The notes: generated by a model from the letters alone, not told the origin. Counted from the first letter of the stretch, positions 8,471-22,172 are shown. The stretch is DNA of 64,000 nucleotides from Nisaea sediminum (GCF_014904705.1 NZ_JACZCQ010000006.1:682001-746000), one strand, 5' to 3'. Translations and numbers: made by a program.

Positions 8471-9616
8471 ATGGTCGAAACCGATTTCAATATGCCGGAG
8501 GCGGCGGACCCCGAGGTCCTGATCCGCTCGCCCATGAAGGGGCGGGGCGCGGTCACCAACGCGACCGGGCGGTTCGAACGCGAGCGCCGGGAGCGCGTCA
8601 TCGGCGGCTGGCCCGGCGACAATCCCTTCCAGGGCAGCTCGCCGGACGGCTGGGACGCCGAAAAGCGGCCGAAGACGGAGGTCGCGGTGGATGCCTCGCG
8701 CACCATCATCGCCCGCAACCAGTCCCCCGACGTGCCGTTCGACCGCTCGATCAACCCCTACCGGGGATGCGAGCATGGCTGCATCTACTGCTTCGCCCGG
8801 CCGACCCATGCCTATCTCGGCTATTCGCCGGGGCTCGATTTCGAGACCAAGCTGCTGGCGAAGCCGGATGCGGCGGCGCTCCTGGACGCGGCGCTGCGCA
8901 AGCCGGGATATCGGCCGGAAGTAATGGCGCTCGGCACCAATACCGACCCCTACCAGCCGATCGAGAAGGAGCGGCGGATCACCCGCGAGATCCTGCAGGT
9001 GCTCTCGGATTTCGGCCATCCGCTTTCGATCGTCACCAAGTCGGCTCTGGTTACCCGCGACATCGATATCCTGGCGCCGATGGCGGCACGCGGCCTCGTT
9101 TCCGTGGCGCTCAGCATTACCACGCTGGATCGCGATCTCGCCCGCATCATGGAGCCGAGGGCCGCCACCCCTGCGCGCCGGCTCGATGCGGTACACGCGC
9201 TGAAGTCGGAAGGTATCCCGGTGCACGTTCTGGCGGCGCCGATCATTCCGGCGATCAATGACGGCGAGATCGAGGCGCTGGTCGAGGCCTCGGCGGAAGC
9301 CGGCGCGCGCGGCATGGGACACATCCTCCTCCGGCTGCCGCTGGAGATAAAAGACCTGTTCCGCGAGTGGCTGGAGGAGCATTTCCCGGACCGGGCGGAG
9401 CGGGTCTATTCGCTGATCCGGCAGACCCGGGACGGTGCACTCTACCGTGCCGAGTGGGGCGAGCGCATGCGCGGCTCGGGTCCCTATGCCGCGCTCATAC
9501 ATCGCCGCTTCGAGGTGGCGAAGAAACGGGCGGGGCTCGCCTCGAAGTTTCCGCCGCTCCGGACGGACCGGTTCCAGGTCCCGCCGCGGACGGGAGACCA
9601 GCTCAGCCTGCTTTGA
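8471..9616 (+). CDS. PA0069-family radical SAM protein
   Basis: This is a radical S-adenosylmethionine enzyme of the PA0069/Rv2578c group, which resembles spore photoproduct lyase. The cluster-binding CxxxCxxC is clear as CEHGCIYC (C100, C104, C107), preceded by the family hallmark SINPYRGC and followed by the SAM-contacting TNTDPYQPIEKE region. At 381 residues it is full length. The reaction is not established for the family. The LexA-like box just upstream suggests induction by DNA damage, which would fit a DNA-photoproduct or nucleic-acid role but is inference. The start at 8471 has no obvious ribosome-binding site; an ATG at 8492 is the alternative. Confidence 0.88.
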   Translation: MVETDFNMPEAADPEVLIRSPMKGRGAVTNATGRFERERRERVIGGWPGDNPFQGSSPDGWDAEKRPKTEVAVDASRTIIARNQSPDVPFDRSINPYRGCEHGCIYCFARPTHAYLGYSPGLDFETKLLAKPDAAALLDAALRKPGYRPEVMALGTNTDPYQPIEKERRITREILQVLSDFGHPLSIVTKSALVTRDIDILAPMAARGLVSVALSITTLDRDLARIMEPRAATPARRLDAVHALKSEGIPVHVLAAPIIPAINDGEIEALVEASAEAGARGMGHILLRLPLEIKDLFREWLEEHFPDRAERVYSLIRQTRDGALYRAEWGERMRGSGPYAALIHRRFEVAKKRAGLASKFPPLRTDRFQVPPRTGDQLSLL

Positions 9617-9623
9617 CCCGCCG

Positions 9624-10220
9624 TCAGGTCAGGAAGAGCGAGGAGAGCAGCAGCAGGGCGAGCGCGATGTTCGCGGCGCGGAGCCGCGGGCCCTGGAGCC
9701 AGCGGGACAGTCCTGCCCCGATCCCGGCCCAGGTGAAGCCTGAGATGATCACCGCAGCGAAGAACAGAACGCACATCACCGGCAGCCTTGAGGCAATCGC
9801 GGAGGAACCGTCTGCGAGCACGCCGCCGAAGGTCGTGATGGCGCCGGCGGAGATCAGCCAGGCCTTGGGATTGACCCACTGGAAGGCGGCAGCCTCGTGA
9901 AACCGCATCGGCCTTGCGGGCTTGCCGAGATTGTTCGCCGAGCCGCCGGCGATCTTCCAGGCGAGATAGACGAGGAAGGCCATGGAGGCATAGCGCAGCG
10001 CCTCAAGCAGCCCGGGCACGGCGCTGAGCAGCGACCATAGGCCCAGCGCGACGGCAGCGATCATCGCGGGAAAGCCAATGGCCACGCCGAGGATGTGTGG
10101 AACGGACCGGGCAATGCCGAAATTCACGCCCGAGGTGGCAAAGAGGGTGTTGTTCGGGCCGGGTGTGATGCTCAGGGTCAGAGCGAAAATGGCGAACCCG
10201 GCAATCCAGTCTTCGAGCAT
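9624..10220 (-). CDS. LysE/RhtB-family amino-acid exporter
   Basis: A 198-residue integral membrane protein with about six hydrophobic segments. The N-terminal TPGPNNTLFATSGVNFG is the characteristic LysE/RhtB signature, and a second family motif, FQWVNPKAWL, follows mid-protein. These carriers export amino acids or small metabolites across the inner membrane; the substrate cannot be told from sequence. It converges with the radical SAM gene (7-nt gap) and no terminator separates them. It is divergent from rnhB across a 259-bp region that I could not resolve into specific promoters. Confidence 0.9.
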   Translation of the reverse strand: MLEDWIAGFAIFALTLSITPGPNNTLFATSGVNFGIARSVPHILGVAIGFPAMIAAVALGLWSLLSAVPGLLEALRYASMAFLVYLAWKIAGGSANNLGKPARPMRFHEAAAFQWVNPKAWLISAGAITTFGGVLADGSSAIASRLPVMCVLFFAAVIISGFTWAGIGAGLSRWLQGPRLRAANIALALLLLSSLFLT

Positions 10221-10479
10221 GGCGCTTTCCCGGTTGGAATCCCGGAGATTATCTCGTCGCGGGCCCCGGGAGTCGCAAGCCGGAACATGTCACCGATACA
10301 ATATTTCGGGGATAGTGCCTGTCGCATAACTACTTGTAGCGCCGAGGCGGACCGTGATGTAAGTCTGGGTCGGAACCGGCGGCGGACTCGGGCCGTCCCG
10401 GCCATGGCCTACCCGGTCAACCATATGAAGTTTCAAGGTTATTTGGGTAGCTTCCGAACCGGTACTCTGTATCTGAGGA

Positions 10480-11130
10480 ATGAGTTTTTTGCCCGATCTG
10501 AGCCTCGAAATCGATGCGGGCGGTGACCGCGGAACGCTCGTCGCGGGGATCGACGAAGTCGGCCGTGGACCTCTTGCCGGCCCTGTCGTCGCCGCCGCGG
10601 CCTGCATTCCGCCGGCACTCTACGCCGATCCCCTGATCGCCGAGGTCAACGATTCCAAGAAGCTTTCCATCGCCAGACGGGATGCGATCGCGGCTAGGTT
10701 GCGGGAAACCGTTCCGTTCGGGATCGGGATGGCCGATGTCGAGGAGATCGACCGGATCAACATCCTGCAGGCTACCTTCCTGGCGATGAGCCGGGCCGTC
10801 GAGGCGCTTGGCCGCGAACTGGGGACCACGCCGGACCTTTGCCTCGTCGACGGGAACCGATTGCCGAAACTCGCGATGCCGGCCCGCACGGTGGTCAAGG
10901 GCGACCAGCGCTCGGCGAGCATCGCCGCCGCCTCGATCATCGCCAAGGTGCACCGCGACGCCATCATGATCGCGCTCGCCGAGAGTCATCCGGGCTACGG
11001 CTGGGAGCGCAATGCGGGCTATGGAACGGCGCAGCATCTGGCCGCGCTCGCGACCCTCGGTCCAACGCCGCATCACCGCCAGTCCTTCCGGCCGGTGCGC
11101 GAAGCTGTTTCGGCCGTTCGGACCCGCTAG
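10480..11130 (+). CDS. rnhB: Ribonuclease HII
   Basis: This enzyme removes the RNA strand of RNA-DNA hybrids and initiates removal of single ribonucleotides misincorporated in DNA. The 216-residue protein has the catalytic [13 protein letters not shown] (Asp25, Glu26), a further acidic residue in LVDGNRLP (Asp124), and [10 protein letters not shown] followed by GYGW, all diagnostic of type 2 RNase H. Length is normal. A GAGG precedes the ATG closely. The gene sits directly upstream of ccrM on the same strand, an arrangement common in alphaproteobacteria. Confidence 0.96.
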   Translation: MSFLPDLSLEIDAGGDRGTLVAGIDEVGRGPLAGPVVAAAACIPPALYADPLIAEVNDSKKLSIARRDAIAARLRETVPFGIGMADVEEIDRINILQATFLAMSRAVEALGRELGTTPDLCLVDGNRLPKLAMPARTVVKGDQRSASIAAASIIAKVHRDAIMIALAESHPGYGWERNAGYGTAQHLAALATLGPTPHHRQSFRPVREAVSAVRTR

Positions 11131-11187
11131 AGGTCCGGGCAGGGTTCCGAGTTCACACAACATCTGGTGTTCGACTTGTAAGTATTT

Positions 11188-13625
<2,438 letters not shown>

Positions 13626-13641
13626 CCCCGCGCCTGCCAGC

Positions 13642-16600
13642 CTAGTGGGCGAGCAGGGAGCGGAACTGGCCGTTGGCGACGGCCAGCATGGAGAGATCGA
13701 CGCCGTCCGCCGCGCGGAGATCGGCCAGCAGGCGGCTCATCCGCTCGGACGCCTCCTTGCGCGATGCGGCCCATCTGTCGATTTTCTTCTCGGCGTCCGC
13801 TTTCTTCATCTTGGCCTCGGTACACTCGCCGAGCACGGTCTGGGCGAGCTGGAACTGGTGATTGTAGAGATCGTCGACCACCGCCGAGACCGCCATCTTC
13901 TGCCAGTGGGATTCGGCCACCACGAGGTCGGCCCGCTCGCGGAGCCAGTCGATCGAGAACTTGTTGCCGAGGGCGAAATAGACCTCGGCCACCCGCGGCA
14001 CGGTCTCGCCGGTCTGCCGGGACAGGCGGACGATGTCGCAGCCAGACACGAGGACATCGGCGCTGGCGACTCCGCGCGCGAGCTCCTTCGGAACCCCGGC
14101 CGCCTCGTGTTTCGCCGCTTTCTTCGCGATCGCGTCGCGATGCGTGTCCGTCAGCACCTTGTCGAGGGCCTGCGTCAGTTCGGCGATCCCCTCGATATAG
14201 GTTCCTGTCAGGTTCCGCAGGTCGAGGGGACGCCGCTCGTTCCGCAGGAACCAGACAGCGGCCCGTTCGACAAGATGCTTGATGTCGAGCAGCATGCTGG
14301 TCTGCACGTCGGCGGAGACCTTGTTGTCCAGATCCTCGACCGCCGACCAGAGCTGGCGGATGGCGAAGACGTCGCGGGCGACGATATAGGCACGGGCGAT
14401 GTCCGGCGAGCCGTCGCCGGTCTGCTCGCGCACGGCATTGACGAACGTCGCGCCGACCCGGTTGATCATGCTGTTGGCGACATAGGTCGCGATGATCTCG
14501 CGCTTCAACCTGTGCTCCCGGATCGCCGCCGCCAGACTCTTGTGCACGCGCGCCGGGAAGTAGCGGATCAGATCCTCGGCCAGCATCGGGTCATCCGGTA
14601 GCTCGGACGGCAGGATCTCGTCATAGAGCTCCATCTTCGCATAGGCGAGCAGCACCGCCAGTTCCGGGCGGGTCAGGCCGCGGCCGGCGGCCATGCGCTC
14701 GGCCAGAGTCTCGTCGTCAGGCAGGAACTCGACTTCGCGGTTCAGCTTCAGGTGGCTGCGCTCGAGTTCTCGGATCAGCCGGGTCTCGGCGTCGAGCAGC
14801 GCGGTGCCTTCCTCCATCGCCATGGTCAGGGCCTGACTCTGGTCGTAATTGTCCTTCAGGACCAGATCCGCGACCTCGTCGGTCATTTCCTCCAGCAACT
14901 TGTCGCGTTGCTTGCGGGTCATGTCGCCCTCGGTGACCACCGCACCGAGCAGGATCTTGATGTTCACCTCGTGGTCCGAGCAGTCCACGCCGGCGGAATT
15001 GTCGATTGCGTCGGTGTTGATCCGTCCGCCGCCGAGCGCAAACTCGATCCGCGCCCGCTGGGTCACGCCGAGATTGGCGCCTTCGCCGACCACCTTGGCC
15101 CCGATGTCCCTTGCATTGATCCGCAGCGCGTCGTTGGCCCGGTCTCCCGCATCGAGATTGCTCTCGCCGCTTTCCTTGACGTAGGTCCCGATGCCGCCGA
15201 ACCAGAGCAGGTCGACCTTCGCCATCAGCATGGCGCGGATCAGGTCGCTCGGCGTGATCTTGTCGCTTTTCACGCCGAGGACCGTCTTCATCTCCGGTGT
15301 GACATCGATCGACTTCGCCGAGCGGGCGTAGATCCCGCCCCCTTTGGAGATCAGCTTCGTGTCGTAGTCGGTCCAGGAACTGCGCGGCAGGTCGAACAGC
15401 CGCTTGCGTTCGGCCCAGCTCTTCGCCGCATCGGGGGACGGGTCGAAGAAGATGTGCATGTGGTTGAAGGCGCTGACGAGACGGATGTGCTTGGAGAGCA
15501 GCATTCCATTTCCGAACACGTCGCCGCTCATGTCGCCGACCCCGACCACGGTGAAGTCCGTAGTCTGGATATCGACGCCGATCTCGCGGAAATGGCGCTT
15601 CACCGATTCCCAGGCACCCTTTGCGGTGATGCCCATCTTCTTGTGATCGTAGCCGGCCGAACCGCCGGAGGCGAAGGCGTCATCGAGCCAGAAGCCGTAG
15701 TCCTGGGAGACGCCGTTCGCGATGTCGGAGAAGGTCGCCGTCCCCTTGTCGGCGGCGACCACCAGGTAGGGATCGTTCTCGTCGTGCCGGACCACCATTT
15801 CCGGCGGCACGATGTCGGTGCCGGAAATATTGTCGGTGATGTCCAGCATCCCGCGCATCATAGTCTTGTAGCATTCGATCGCCTCGGCCTGCATTGCCTC
15901 CCGGCTGCCGTCGGCGGGCGGGCGCTTTACCACGAAGCCGCCCTTGGAGCCGACCGGGACGATGACAGCGTTCTTCACTTGCTGTGCCTTCATCAGGCCG
16001 AGGATCTCGGTGCGGAAATCTTCGCGCCGATCGGACCAGCGGATGCCGCCGCGGGCGACCCGCCCGCCGCGCAGATGCACAGCCTCGGCGCGCGGCGAAT
16101 AGACCCAGATCTCGACCAGCGGGCGCGGCAGCGGCAGGTCCTCGATCGCCTGACTGTCGAGCTTGAAGGAGATGTAGGGTTTCGGCCCGCCCGCCGCGTC
16201 CGGCTGGTAATAATTCGTCCGCAACGTGGACTGGATCAGGTTCAGGTAGCGGCGGATGATCCGGTCTTGGTCGAGATTGGCCACATTGTCGAGTGCGGCC
16301 TCGATCTCCGCCGAGACGGCATCGGCTTCCGAAGCCCGTTTCGACCCGTCTTTCGCCGGGTCGAAACGCGCCTCGAAGAGCTGGGCCAGCAGCCGGGCGA
16401 TCGGCGCGTTTTCCGCCAGGGTCTCTTCCATGTAGGTCTGGGAGAAGGTGAAGGCGGCCTGCCGTAAATATTTCGCATAGGCACGCAGCATCGACACTTG
16501 CCGCCAGGTCAGACCCGCCTGCAGGACAAGGATATTGAAGCCGTCATCCTCCATCTTGCCGGTCCAGACGGCTTCGAAGGCGTCGTGGAACGGCTGGCGG

Positions 16601-18501
16601 ATCCGGGCGACATCAACGGCCTGGCCGCCTTTTAGCTGCATCTCGAAATCGTGGATCCAGACCGCATTGCCGAGGTCCCTCGAGGAAACCTCATAGGGAC
16701 GCTCGCTGAGTACCCGGACGCCCATATTCTCAATCATCGGCATCACGTCCGAGAGCGGGACGGGCGTGTCGCGATGGAAGAATTTCAGATGCAGCTCCCG
16801 GTCGCCGGAACCGACCGGGCGGAACAGGTTTATCGCCAGGCGGCCGTCGGACAGGGTTTCCTCGATCCGGTCGATGTCGAAGATTGCGCCTTGCGCCGAA
16901 TAGGTCTCCCTGTAGGAGGACGGAAAGGCATTGCGATAGCGTCGGAGCAGGGTGTTCCCGCGCTCCTCTCCGCGGGCCTCGACCAGAGCCTGATGCAGCT
17001 TGTCGGCCCAGGACCGCGCGGTATCGGCAAGCCGGTGCTCAAGCTCCGCGAGATCGACCTCGGGAACCTGCCCCCGTTCCGTTTTGATGATGAAATGAAG
17101 CCGGGCGAGCACGGACTCCGACATCTGCGTGTAGAACGCGGCGATGGTGCCGTCGAAGGCCTTGGAGAGAATTTCGGCGAACCGCTCGCGGATCTGGGTC
17201 GTGTAGTGATCGCGCGGGACGAAAAGAATTACCGAAACGAAACGTTCGAAGGGATCGGCACGGACGAACAGCGCCGTCTTCTGCCGCTCCTGGAGATGCA
17301 GGATCCCGATCGACGTTGTGAGAAGATCGTCCTCGCTCGCCTGGAACAGCTCGTCCCGCGGATAGGTTTCCAGGATATTGACCAGCGCCTTCGCATCGTG
17401 GCTGTCCGGCGCGAAGCCGCCGCGCTGGACGATCCGGTGGACCTTCTGGCGCAGCATCGGGATGTCGCTGGGCCGCTGATTGTAGGCGACCGAGGTGAAG
17501 AGGCCGATGAAGCGGTGCTCGCCGGTGACCTTGCCGGTCTCGTCGATCTTCTTGACGATGATCGTGTCCATGTGAACGGCGCGATGAACCCGCGCTTTCC
17601 GGTTGGCTTTCATGATCAGCAACAGGTCTGGGCTGGTCAAAAAGCTGCGGACGTCCTCCGGAAGTTGGCCGAGTTCGCGCAGACCGTCGAACACGCCGAC
17701 ATCCGGATTTCGCAGGATGCCGAGGCCCGATCCGTCCACCACCTGCATCTTGGCACTCTTGCCGCTGCCGACATAGTCGAGCTCGCGATATCCGAGGAAG
17801 GTGAAATGGTTGTCCTCGATCCAGCGCAGGAAATCGATGACTTCGCTGACTTCCTCGCGGTTATGCGGCGTCTGCCGCGCGCCGATCTCCGTCACGACGT
17901 CGAGAACTTTCTCGCGCATGGTGCGCCAGTCCTCGACGGACGACCGGACATCCTCGAGGACCGAATGCAGCTCCCGCTCGATATCGGCGAGCACCTCGGC
18001 CGAAGTCTGCTCGGAAACCCGGAGCTGCATGAAGGATTCGCGCAGATTTCCGTCGCCAGCCGCGCCGCTCTCCAGTATGCGCTCCAGCTTGCCGTCGGCC
18101 GAGCGCTCGACGGCAAGGATCGGGTGGATCACCAGATGGACCGTAAGATCGTGGGAAATCAGAGCCGTGGTCACGGAATCCACGAGGAACGGCATATCGT
18201 CGTTGATGATTTCGATGACGGTATGCGGGGATTGCCAGCCGGTTGAATCGAAGCGCGGGTTATAGGCCCTGATGGTGGCTTTCCCCGCGGCGCGGGTCTT
18301 GCCGAATTCCCAGACTGAAAGCACCGCGCCGAGCAGATCTTCCGGCTCTTCGCCGAGAATGTCTTGTGGCGCGACATTCGCATAGAACTGCCGCACGAAG
18401 CTTTCCGCTTCCGCCTGCTTGTCTTTGGCGACCCGGTCCTGCAGCAGCGCGATCAAGCCGTCGATCAGTTCCTGTTTCAGGGTGTGCAGCTTATCGTGCA
18501 T
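13642..18501 (-). CDS. NAD-specific glutamate dehydrogenase, large (180 kDa) type
   Basis: This enzyme oxidatively deaminates glutamate to 2-oxoglutarate with NAD+, a catabolic role. The 1619-residue length is that of the GDH-180 family. A long N-terminal regulatory region with ACT-like segments precedes the catalytic domain, where PVGSKGGFVVK (around residue 855) carries the substrate lysine; VGVGDMSGDVFGNGML belongs to the nucleotide-binding part. The ATG at 18501 follows a strong GGAGGAAA ribosome-binding site; the open frame extends six codons further without support. It is divergent from the hybrid histidine kinase. Confidence 0.96.
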   Translation of the reverse strand: MHDKLHTLKQELIDGLIALLQDRVAKDKQAEAESFVRQFYANVAPQDILGEEPEDLLGAVLSVWEFGKTRAAGKATIRAYNPRFDSTGWQSPHTVIEIINDDMPFLVDSVTTALISHDLTVHLVIHPILAVERSADGKLERILESGAAGDGNLRESFMQLRVSEQTSAEVLADIERELHSVLEDVRSSVEDWRTMREKVLDVVTEIGARQTPHNREEVSEVIDFLRWIEDNHFTFLGYRELDYVGSGKSAKMQVVDGSGLGILRNPDVGVFDGLRELGQLPEDVRSFLTSPDLLLIMKANRKARVHRAVHMDTIIVKKIDETGKVTGEHRFIGLFTSVAYNQRPSDIPMLRQKVHRIVQRGGFAPDSHDAKALVNILETYPRDELFQASEDDLLTTSIGILHLQERQKTALFVRADPFERFVSVILFVPRDHYTTQIRERFAEILSKAFDGTIAAFYTQMSESVLARLHFIIKTERGQVPEVDLAELEHRLADTARSWADKLHQALVEARGEERGNTLLRRYRNAFPSSYRETYSAQGAIFDIDRIEETLSDGRLAINLFRPVGSGDRELHLKFFHRDTPVPLSDVMPMIENMGVRVLSERPYEVSSRDLGNAVWIHDFEMQLKGGQAVDVARIRQPFHDAFEAVWTGKMEDDGFNILVLQAGLTWRQVSMLRAYAKYLRQAAFTFSQTYMEETLAENAPIARLLAQLFEARFDPAKDGSKRASEADAVSAEIEAALDNVANLDQDRIIRRYLNLIQSTLRTNYYQPDAAGGPKPYISFKLDSQAIEDLPLPRPLVEIWVYSPRAEAVHLRGGRVARGGIRWSDRREDFRTEILGLMKAQQVKNAVIVPVGSKGGFVVKRPPADGSREAMQAEAIECYKTMMRGMLDITDNISGTDIVPPEMVVRHDENDPYLVVAADKGTATFSDIANGVSQDYGFWLDDAFASGGSAGYDHKKMGITAKGAWESVKRHFREIGVDIQTTDFTVVGVGDMSGDVFGNGMLLSKHIRLVSAFNHMHIFFDPSPDAAKSWAERKRLFDLPRSSWTDYDTKLISKGGGIYARSAKSIDVTPEMKTVLGVKSDKITPSDLIRAMLMAKVDLLWFGGIGTYVKESGESNLDAGDRANDALRINARDIGAKVVGEGANLGVTQRARIEFALGGGRINTDAIDNSAGVDCSDHEVNIKILLGAVVTEGDMTRKQRDKLLEEMTDEVADLVLKDNYDQSQALTMAMEEGTALLDAETRLIRELERSHLKLNREVEFLPDDETLAERMAAGRGLTRPELAVLLAYAKMELYDEILPSELPDDPMLAEDLIRYFPARVHKSLAAAIREHRLKREIIATYVANSMINRVGATFVNAVREQTGDGSPDIARAYIVARDVFAIRQLWSAVEDLDNKVSADVQTSMLLDIKHLVERAAVWFLRNERRPLDLRNLTGTYIEGIAELTQALDKVLTDTHRDAIAKKAAKHEAAGVPKELARGVASADVLVSGCDIVRLSRQTGETVPRVAEVYFALGNKFSIDWLRERADLVVAESHWQKMAVSAVVDDLYNHQFQLAQTVLGECTEAKMKKADAEKKIDRWAASRKEASERMSRLLADLRAADGVDLSMLAVANGQFRSLLAH

Positions 18502-18818
18502 GCGATTTCCTCCCGCCACCGTAAGTCTGGCTCCGGTTCCTTGTTCGAAGGCTACCCCATTTGCCCATGCCTGAGAAACGCCGAATTATTGAATTTCAGG
18601 GACATATCGGTCCCAACGACGAAATCTCCGCGGCGGCGGCAAAATTGTTTCGATATCGTTCTAATCTGCTTGTTCCGGCGGGCCGAAACCGGGTTGGACC
18701 GCTGACCTTAAGGGATTGGTAACGCGCCTGAGCGTATGATCGAACCAAACCGGTTATCATCCAAACGATCAGAATCAGGGCGCGTGTGCCCGAGCGCCAT
18801 TTTGCGGAACAGGGACCA
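18502..18818. other. 317-bp divergent intergenic region (NAD-GDH / hybrid kinase)
   Basis: It contains an inverted repeat GGGAC-N6-GTCCC at 18599-18614, which could be an operator for either neighbour, and GC-poor segments on both sides. I find no convincing sigma-70 promoter pair with proper spacing, no tRNA and no terminator hairpin with a T-run. The last 33 bases are in frame with the kinase from a GTG at 18786 but are treated here as leader. Confidence 0.4.
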
Positions 18819-21800
18819 ATGCGAATTCGGATTCTTGCGATGGTGCCGGCGCTGCTGGTCTTCGCCGCAGCTATTGGCATCGGATGCTATCTCTCGGTCG
18901 AGGCCCGGCATGCGCACGAAGCACAGGCGCGTCAGGAGATCTCAAGCGAGCTGGATCTGCTGAGGGCCCGCCTTGAAGGAATCATCGCGTCGAACATCAG
19001 GCTTGTCGGTGGGCTCGCGGCGGCGATCTCGGCCAATCCGGAAATTACGGGCGATCAGTTCAACAAGATTGCCGAGCGCCTCTTCACCAGACGTCTGCAG
19101 TTGCGCAACATCGGTGCCGCCCCGGATCTGGTGATGCGCTACATTTATCCCCTGAAAGGGAATGAAGGTGCCCTCGGTCTCGATTACCGCAAGAACGAGG
19201 CGCAAAGGGCAGCCGCCTTCGCGGCCCGAGACGCGCGCGATCTGGTGATGGCCGGACCACTGAATCTTGTTCAGGGCGGTGTCGCGGTCATCGGGCGCTA
19301 TCCAGTTTTCGTGAAGAATCCCGACGGAGCCGAAACGTTCTGGGGTTTGGTTTCCGCCGTCATCGATATGGAGGAGCTCTACGCCGCCGCCGGGATACCG
19401 CCCGACCCCTCTGAGATGACGTTCGAATTCGCGATCCGCGGGCGCGACGGAATGGGCCTGGGCGGGGATGTCTTCTACGGCGACGAAAGTCTTTTCCTGT
19501 CCGACCCTGTCCTGCAGCCTGTCAGTCTTCCGGTCGGCGAGTGGGTGTTTGCCGGGCGGCCGAAAGGCGGCTGGATCGTCCCCAACGGGATCTATTTGCA
19601 AATCTGGCTCCCGGTCCTTCTGATCGGCCTCGCCATCGCCGCGCCGGTCGCGGGTCTGGGCATCTATCACGAGCGCCGGCGCGGCGACGTTCAGACTCTG
19701 GCGGCGCAGGAAGCCGGACTGATCGCCGCGAAGGAACTTGCAACCGAGGCCGAGCGCCAGCTGCGTATCGCCCTCGACGCCATGAACGGCGCCTTTGTCC
19801 TATACGATAGCGAAAAGCGTCTGGTGCTCAGCAACGAGCGCTTCAAGGATTTGTATCCCAGCACGCGCCGGACAATGGTACCCGGCCGGAGTTTCGAGGA
19901 GATCATCCGCGTATCGGCATATGAAGGAGAAATCCCGGAAGCCGTCGGCCGCGAGGAGGAATGGATCTCGACGCGGCTCCGGCAGTTCGTGGAGCCCGGG
20001 CCGGTTGTCGAACAGCTGCTCCCCGATGGACGGTGGATCCGGATCCAGGATTCGAAGACCCCGGACGGTGGGTTCCTCTCTTTCCGGGTCGACATCACCG
20101 AACTGAAGCAGCGTCAGGAAGAGGCAGAGGCAGCGAGCCGCGCCAAGTCCGCTTTCGTCGCCAATATGAGTCACGAGATCCGCACGCCCCTCAACGGGAT
20201 CGTCGGTCTCGGGCGGTTGCTTCAACGGACCGCATTGAACGAAACGCAGACCGACTTCGTCGCCAAGATCGTGTCGTCCTCGCAGATCCTCCTCGGCATC
20301 ATCAACGACATACTCGATTTCTCGAAGATTGAGGCGGGCCAGCTCGAAATCGACGCCACCGATTTCAACCTCCGGCAAGTCATCGAGCAGGCCGGAGGGA
20401 TTGCAAGGGACATGGCGGTCGAGAAAGGCCTGGAGTTCGAAGTCTTTGTCGATCCGGATACGCCGCTGGATCTTTATGGCGATCCGCTCCGGGTCGCTCA
20501 GATCCTGACCAATCTCTGCAACAACGCAGTCAAGTTCACCGGCCAGGGATCGGTCAGGCTTCACGTCAAGCCGAGAGAGATGACCGACGGTCGGGTCGAG
20601 TTGCATTTCAGGCTGGAAGACACCGGCATTGGTATGACCGCGGAGCAGCGCGAAAGGATCTTCAAACCCTTCGCGCAGGCGGACGTCTCGACAACGCGGC
20701 AATTTGGCGGCACTGGCCTCGGACTCTCTATCTGCCTGGACCTCGTTCAGCGGATGGGCGGGCGGATCTGGGTCGAAAGCACACCCGGCGAAGGCAGCGT
20801 CTTCCATGTCACCCTCCCGTTCCGGACATCCGTCAGTCCCTTGCTGACGGCCGACAGGGCGAATGCCCCTTTCAGGGACTGGAGGGTTCTGGTCGTCGAT
20901 GACAGCGAGACGGCGCGCATCGTCCTGACAGGCATGTTCCGATCGATAGGGCTCGATGTCGAGGAAGCAGATTCCGGACTGGCAGCGCTTGCGCGCATCG
21001 ACGAGGCCCGGCGGGAAGGAAAAGATTTCGACCTGGTGGTCCTCGACTGGATCATGCCGGAGACCGATGGCTTGGAAACGGCGCTGATGATCCAGGAGGC
21101 CCATATGGGGGACGACGTTCCGCCCAAAGTTGTCCTGGTGACCGGCGCACACGCGGAAGGTCTGACGGAGCAGGCACGTGCCGCCGGCCTGAGCGGGGTA
21201 CTGACGAAGCCGATCGCGCTGGAGAGGCTGTTGCGCCTGCTGCGCGCCCTCGCGGAAGACCGCGAGATCGAGGACGATCCGTCAGACCCGCTCCCTGCAC
21301 AGGTTTCGGGCATGAAGGTGCTGGTTGCGGAAGATAACGCGATCAATCAACAGGTTATCGAGGCGCTTCTGCGCCGCGTCGGGGTCGAGGTGGAACTCGT
21401 CGCCAACGGCCGGCTCGCCGTCGAAGCGGTAACCGCGGGCGGTCCACGGAACTACGATGCCGTTCTCATGGACATCCAGATGCCGGTCATGGACGGCATT
21501 GAGGCGACGCGTCTGATTCGGGCGGACGGACGCTTTGGCAACCTCCCCATCGTCGCAGCGACCGCTCACGCGATCTCGTCCGAGATCGATCGCTGTTTTG
21601 AAGCCGGAATGAATGCGCATATCGCGAAACCGATCGAGGAAGAGAAGCTCTATCGGGTGCTGGCCGGCGTGCGCTCGGGTCGGTTCGAGTTGATCACGTT
21701 CGAGGCCGAAACGGAGGCTGAAACAGAAGCAGAAACAGAAACAGAAGCCCGCTCTGCCGGATCGGATGCGGGGGAGGAGGGTGCTGCCTTCGAAGCTTTC

Positions 21801-22172
21801 GAGCGCACCGCGAAGATGCTTGGATCGGACGAACTCGCTGGCCGGCTTTTCAACGAGTTCTGCCGGCAGAACGCGGGAAATGCCGACAAGCTCGGAGGTC
21901 TGATCGATCGCGGGGACTACATCGCCGCATCCCGGGTTGCTCACCAGATCAAGGGAGTCGCGGGGAATCTCGGTCTGATGGACCTGAATGCCGCGGCGGC
22001 GGAACTGGAATCCCGGCTCCGGTCCGGTATTCTCGCGGATCCGGAGTCCGAAGCGCTTCGGACGCGTTTTGAGGATGAACTCAAGCAGGCCCTCGACATG
22101 ACGCGCGCGCATCTCTTGAAGAAGGACCTGCTTGAGGAAGATCTGCTTCCGTCTGACCCGATCAGGCGTTGA
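18819..22172 (+). CDS. CHASE-PAS hybrid sensor histidine kinase with two receivers and Hpt
   Basis: A 1117-residue membrane phosphorelay protein. In order: a transmembrane helix (about 5-26); a periplasmic CHASE sensor (about 45-240, with [11 protein letters not shown] and PLNLVQGG); a second helix (about 262-284); a PAS domain (about 312-430); HisKA with phosphorylated His452 in [10 protein letters not shown]; HATPase with [16 protein letters not shown] and GGTGLGLSI; a first receiver (Asp743 in VLDWIMP); a second receiver (Asp885 in LMDIQMP); a Glu-Ala/Thr linker (962-977); and an Hpt domain with His1042 in AHQIKG. CHASE domains often sense small extracellular ligands, but the signal is unknown. 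The ATG at 18819 follows CAGGGAC and starts the membrane segment directly. No separate regulator lies nearby, so the output partner is unidentified. Confidence 0.95.
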   Translation: MRIRILAMVPALLVFAAAIGIGCYLSVEARHAHEAQARQEISSELDLLRARLEGIIASNIRLVGGLAAAISANPEITGDQFNKIAERLFTRRLQLRNIGAAPDLVMRYIYPLKGNEGALGLDYRKNEAQRAAAFAARDARDLVMAGPLNLVQGGVAVIGRYPVFVKNPDGAETFWGLVSAVIDMEELYAAAGIPPDPSEMTFEFAIRGRDGMGLGGDVFYGDESLFLSDPVLQPVSLPVGEWVFAGRPKGGWIVPNGIYLQIWLPVLLIGLAIAAPVAGLGIYHERRRGDVQTLAAQEAGLIAAKELATEAERQLRIALDAMNGAFVLYDSEKRLVLSNERFKDLYPSTRRTMVPGRSFEEIIRVSAYEGEIPEAVGREEEWISTRLRQFVEPGPVVEQLLPDGRWIRIQDSKTPDGGFLSFRVDITELKQRQEEAEAASRAKSAFVANMSHEIRTPLNGIVGLGRLLQRTALNETQTDFVAKIVSSSQILLGIINDILDFSKIEAGQLEIDATDFNLRQVIEQAGGIARDMAVEKGLEFEVFVDPDTPLDLYGDPLRVAQILTNLCNNAVKFTGQGSVRLHVKPREMTDGRVELHFRLEDTGIGMTAEQRERIFKPFAQADVSTTRQFGGTGLGLSICLDLVQRMGGRIWVESTPGEGSVFHVTLPFRTSVSPLLTADRANAPFRDWRVLVVDDSETARIVLTGMFRSIGLDVEEADSGLAALARIDEARREGKDFDLVVLDWIMPETDGLETALMIQEAHMGDDVPPKVVLVTGAHAEGLTEQARAAGLSGVLTKPIALERLLRLLRALAEDREIEDDPSDPLPAQVSGMKVLVAEDNAINQQVIEALLRRVGVEVELVANGRLAVEAVTAGGPRNYDAVLMDIQMPVMDGIEATRLIRADGRFGNLPIVAATAHAISSEIDRCFEAGMNAHIAKPIEEEKLYRVLAGVRSGRFELITFEAETEAETEAETETEARSAGSDAGEEGAAFEAFERTAKMLGSDELAGRLFNEFCRQNAGNADKLGGLIDRGDYIAASRVAHQIKGVAGNLGLMDLNAAAAELESRLRSGILADPESEALRTRFEDELKQALDMTRAHLLKKDLLEEDLLPSDPIRR
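21702..21749 (+). repeat. Glu-Ala/Glu-Thr coding simple repeat in the hybrid kinase
   Basis: Sixteen codons alternate Glu with Ala or Thr, built from near-identical six-base units of the GAAACA/GAAGCA type. They form a flexible acidic linker between the second receiver and the Hpt domain. Such tracts can change in length by slippage while staying in frame, because the repeat unit is six bases. Confidence 0.8.

Noticed and set aside
10221-10479. Three GANTC sites in the LysE-rnhB intergenic region as a CcrM-controlled promoter
   Set aside because: Three in 259 bp is only modestly above chance, the sites are scattered, and no promoter could be placed near them.
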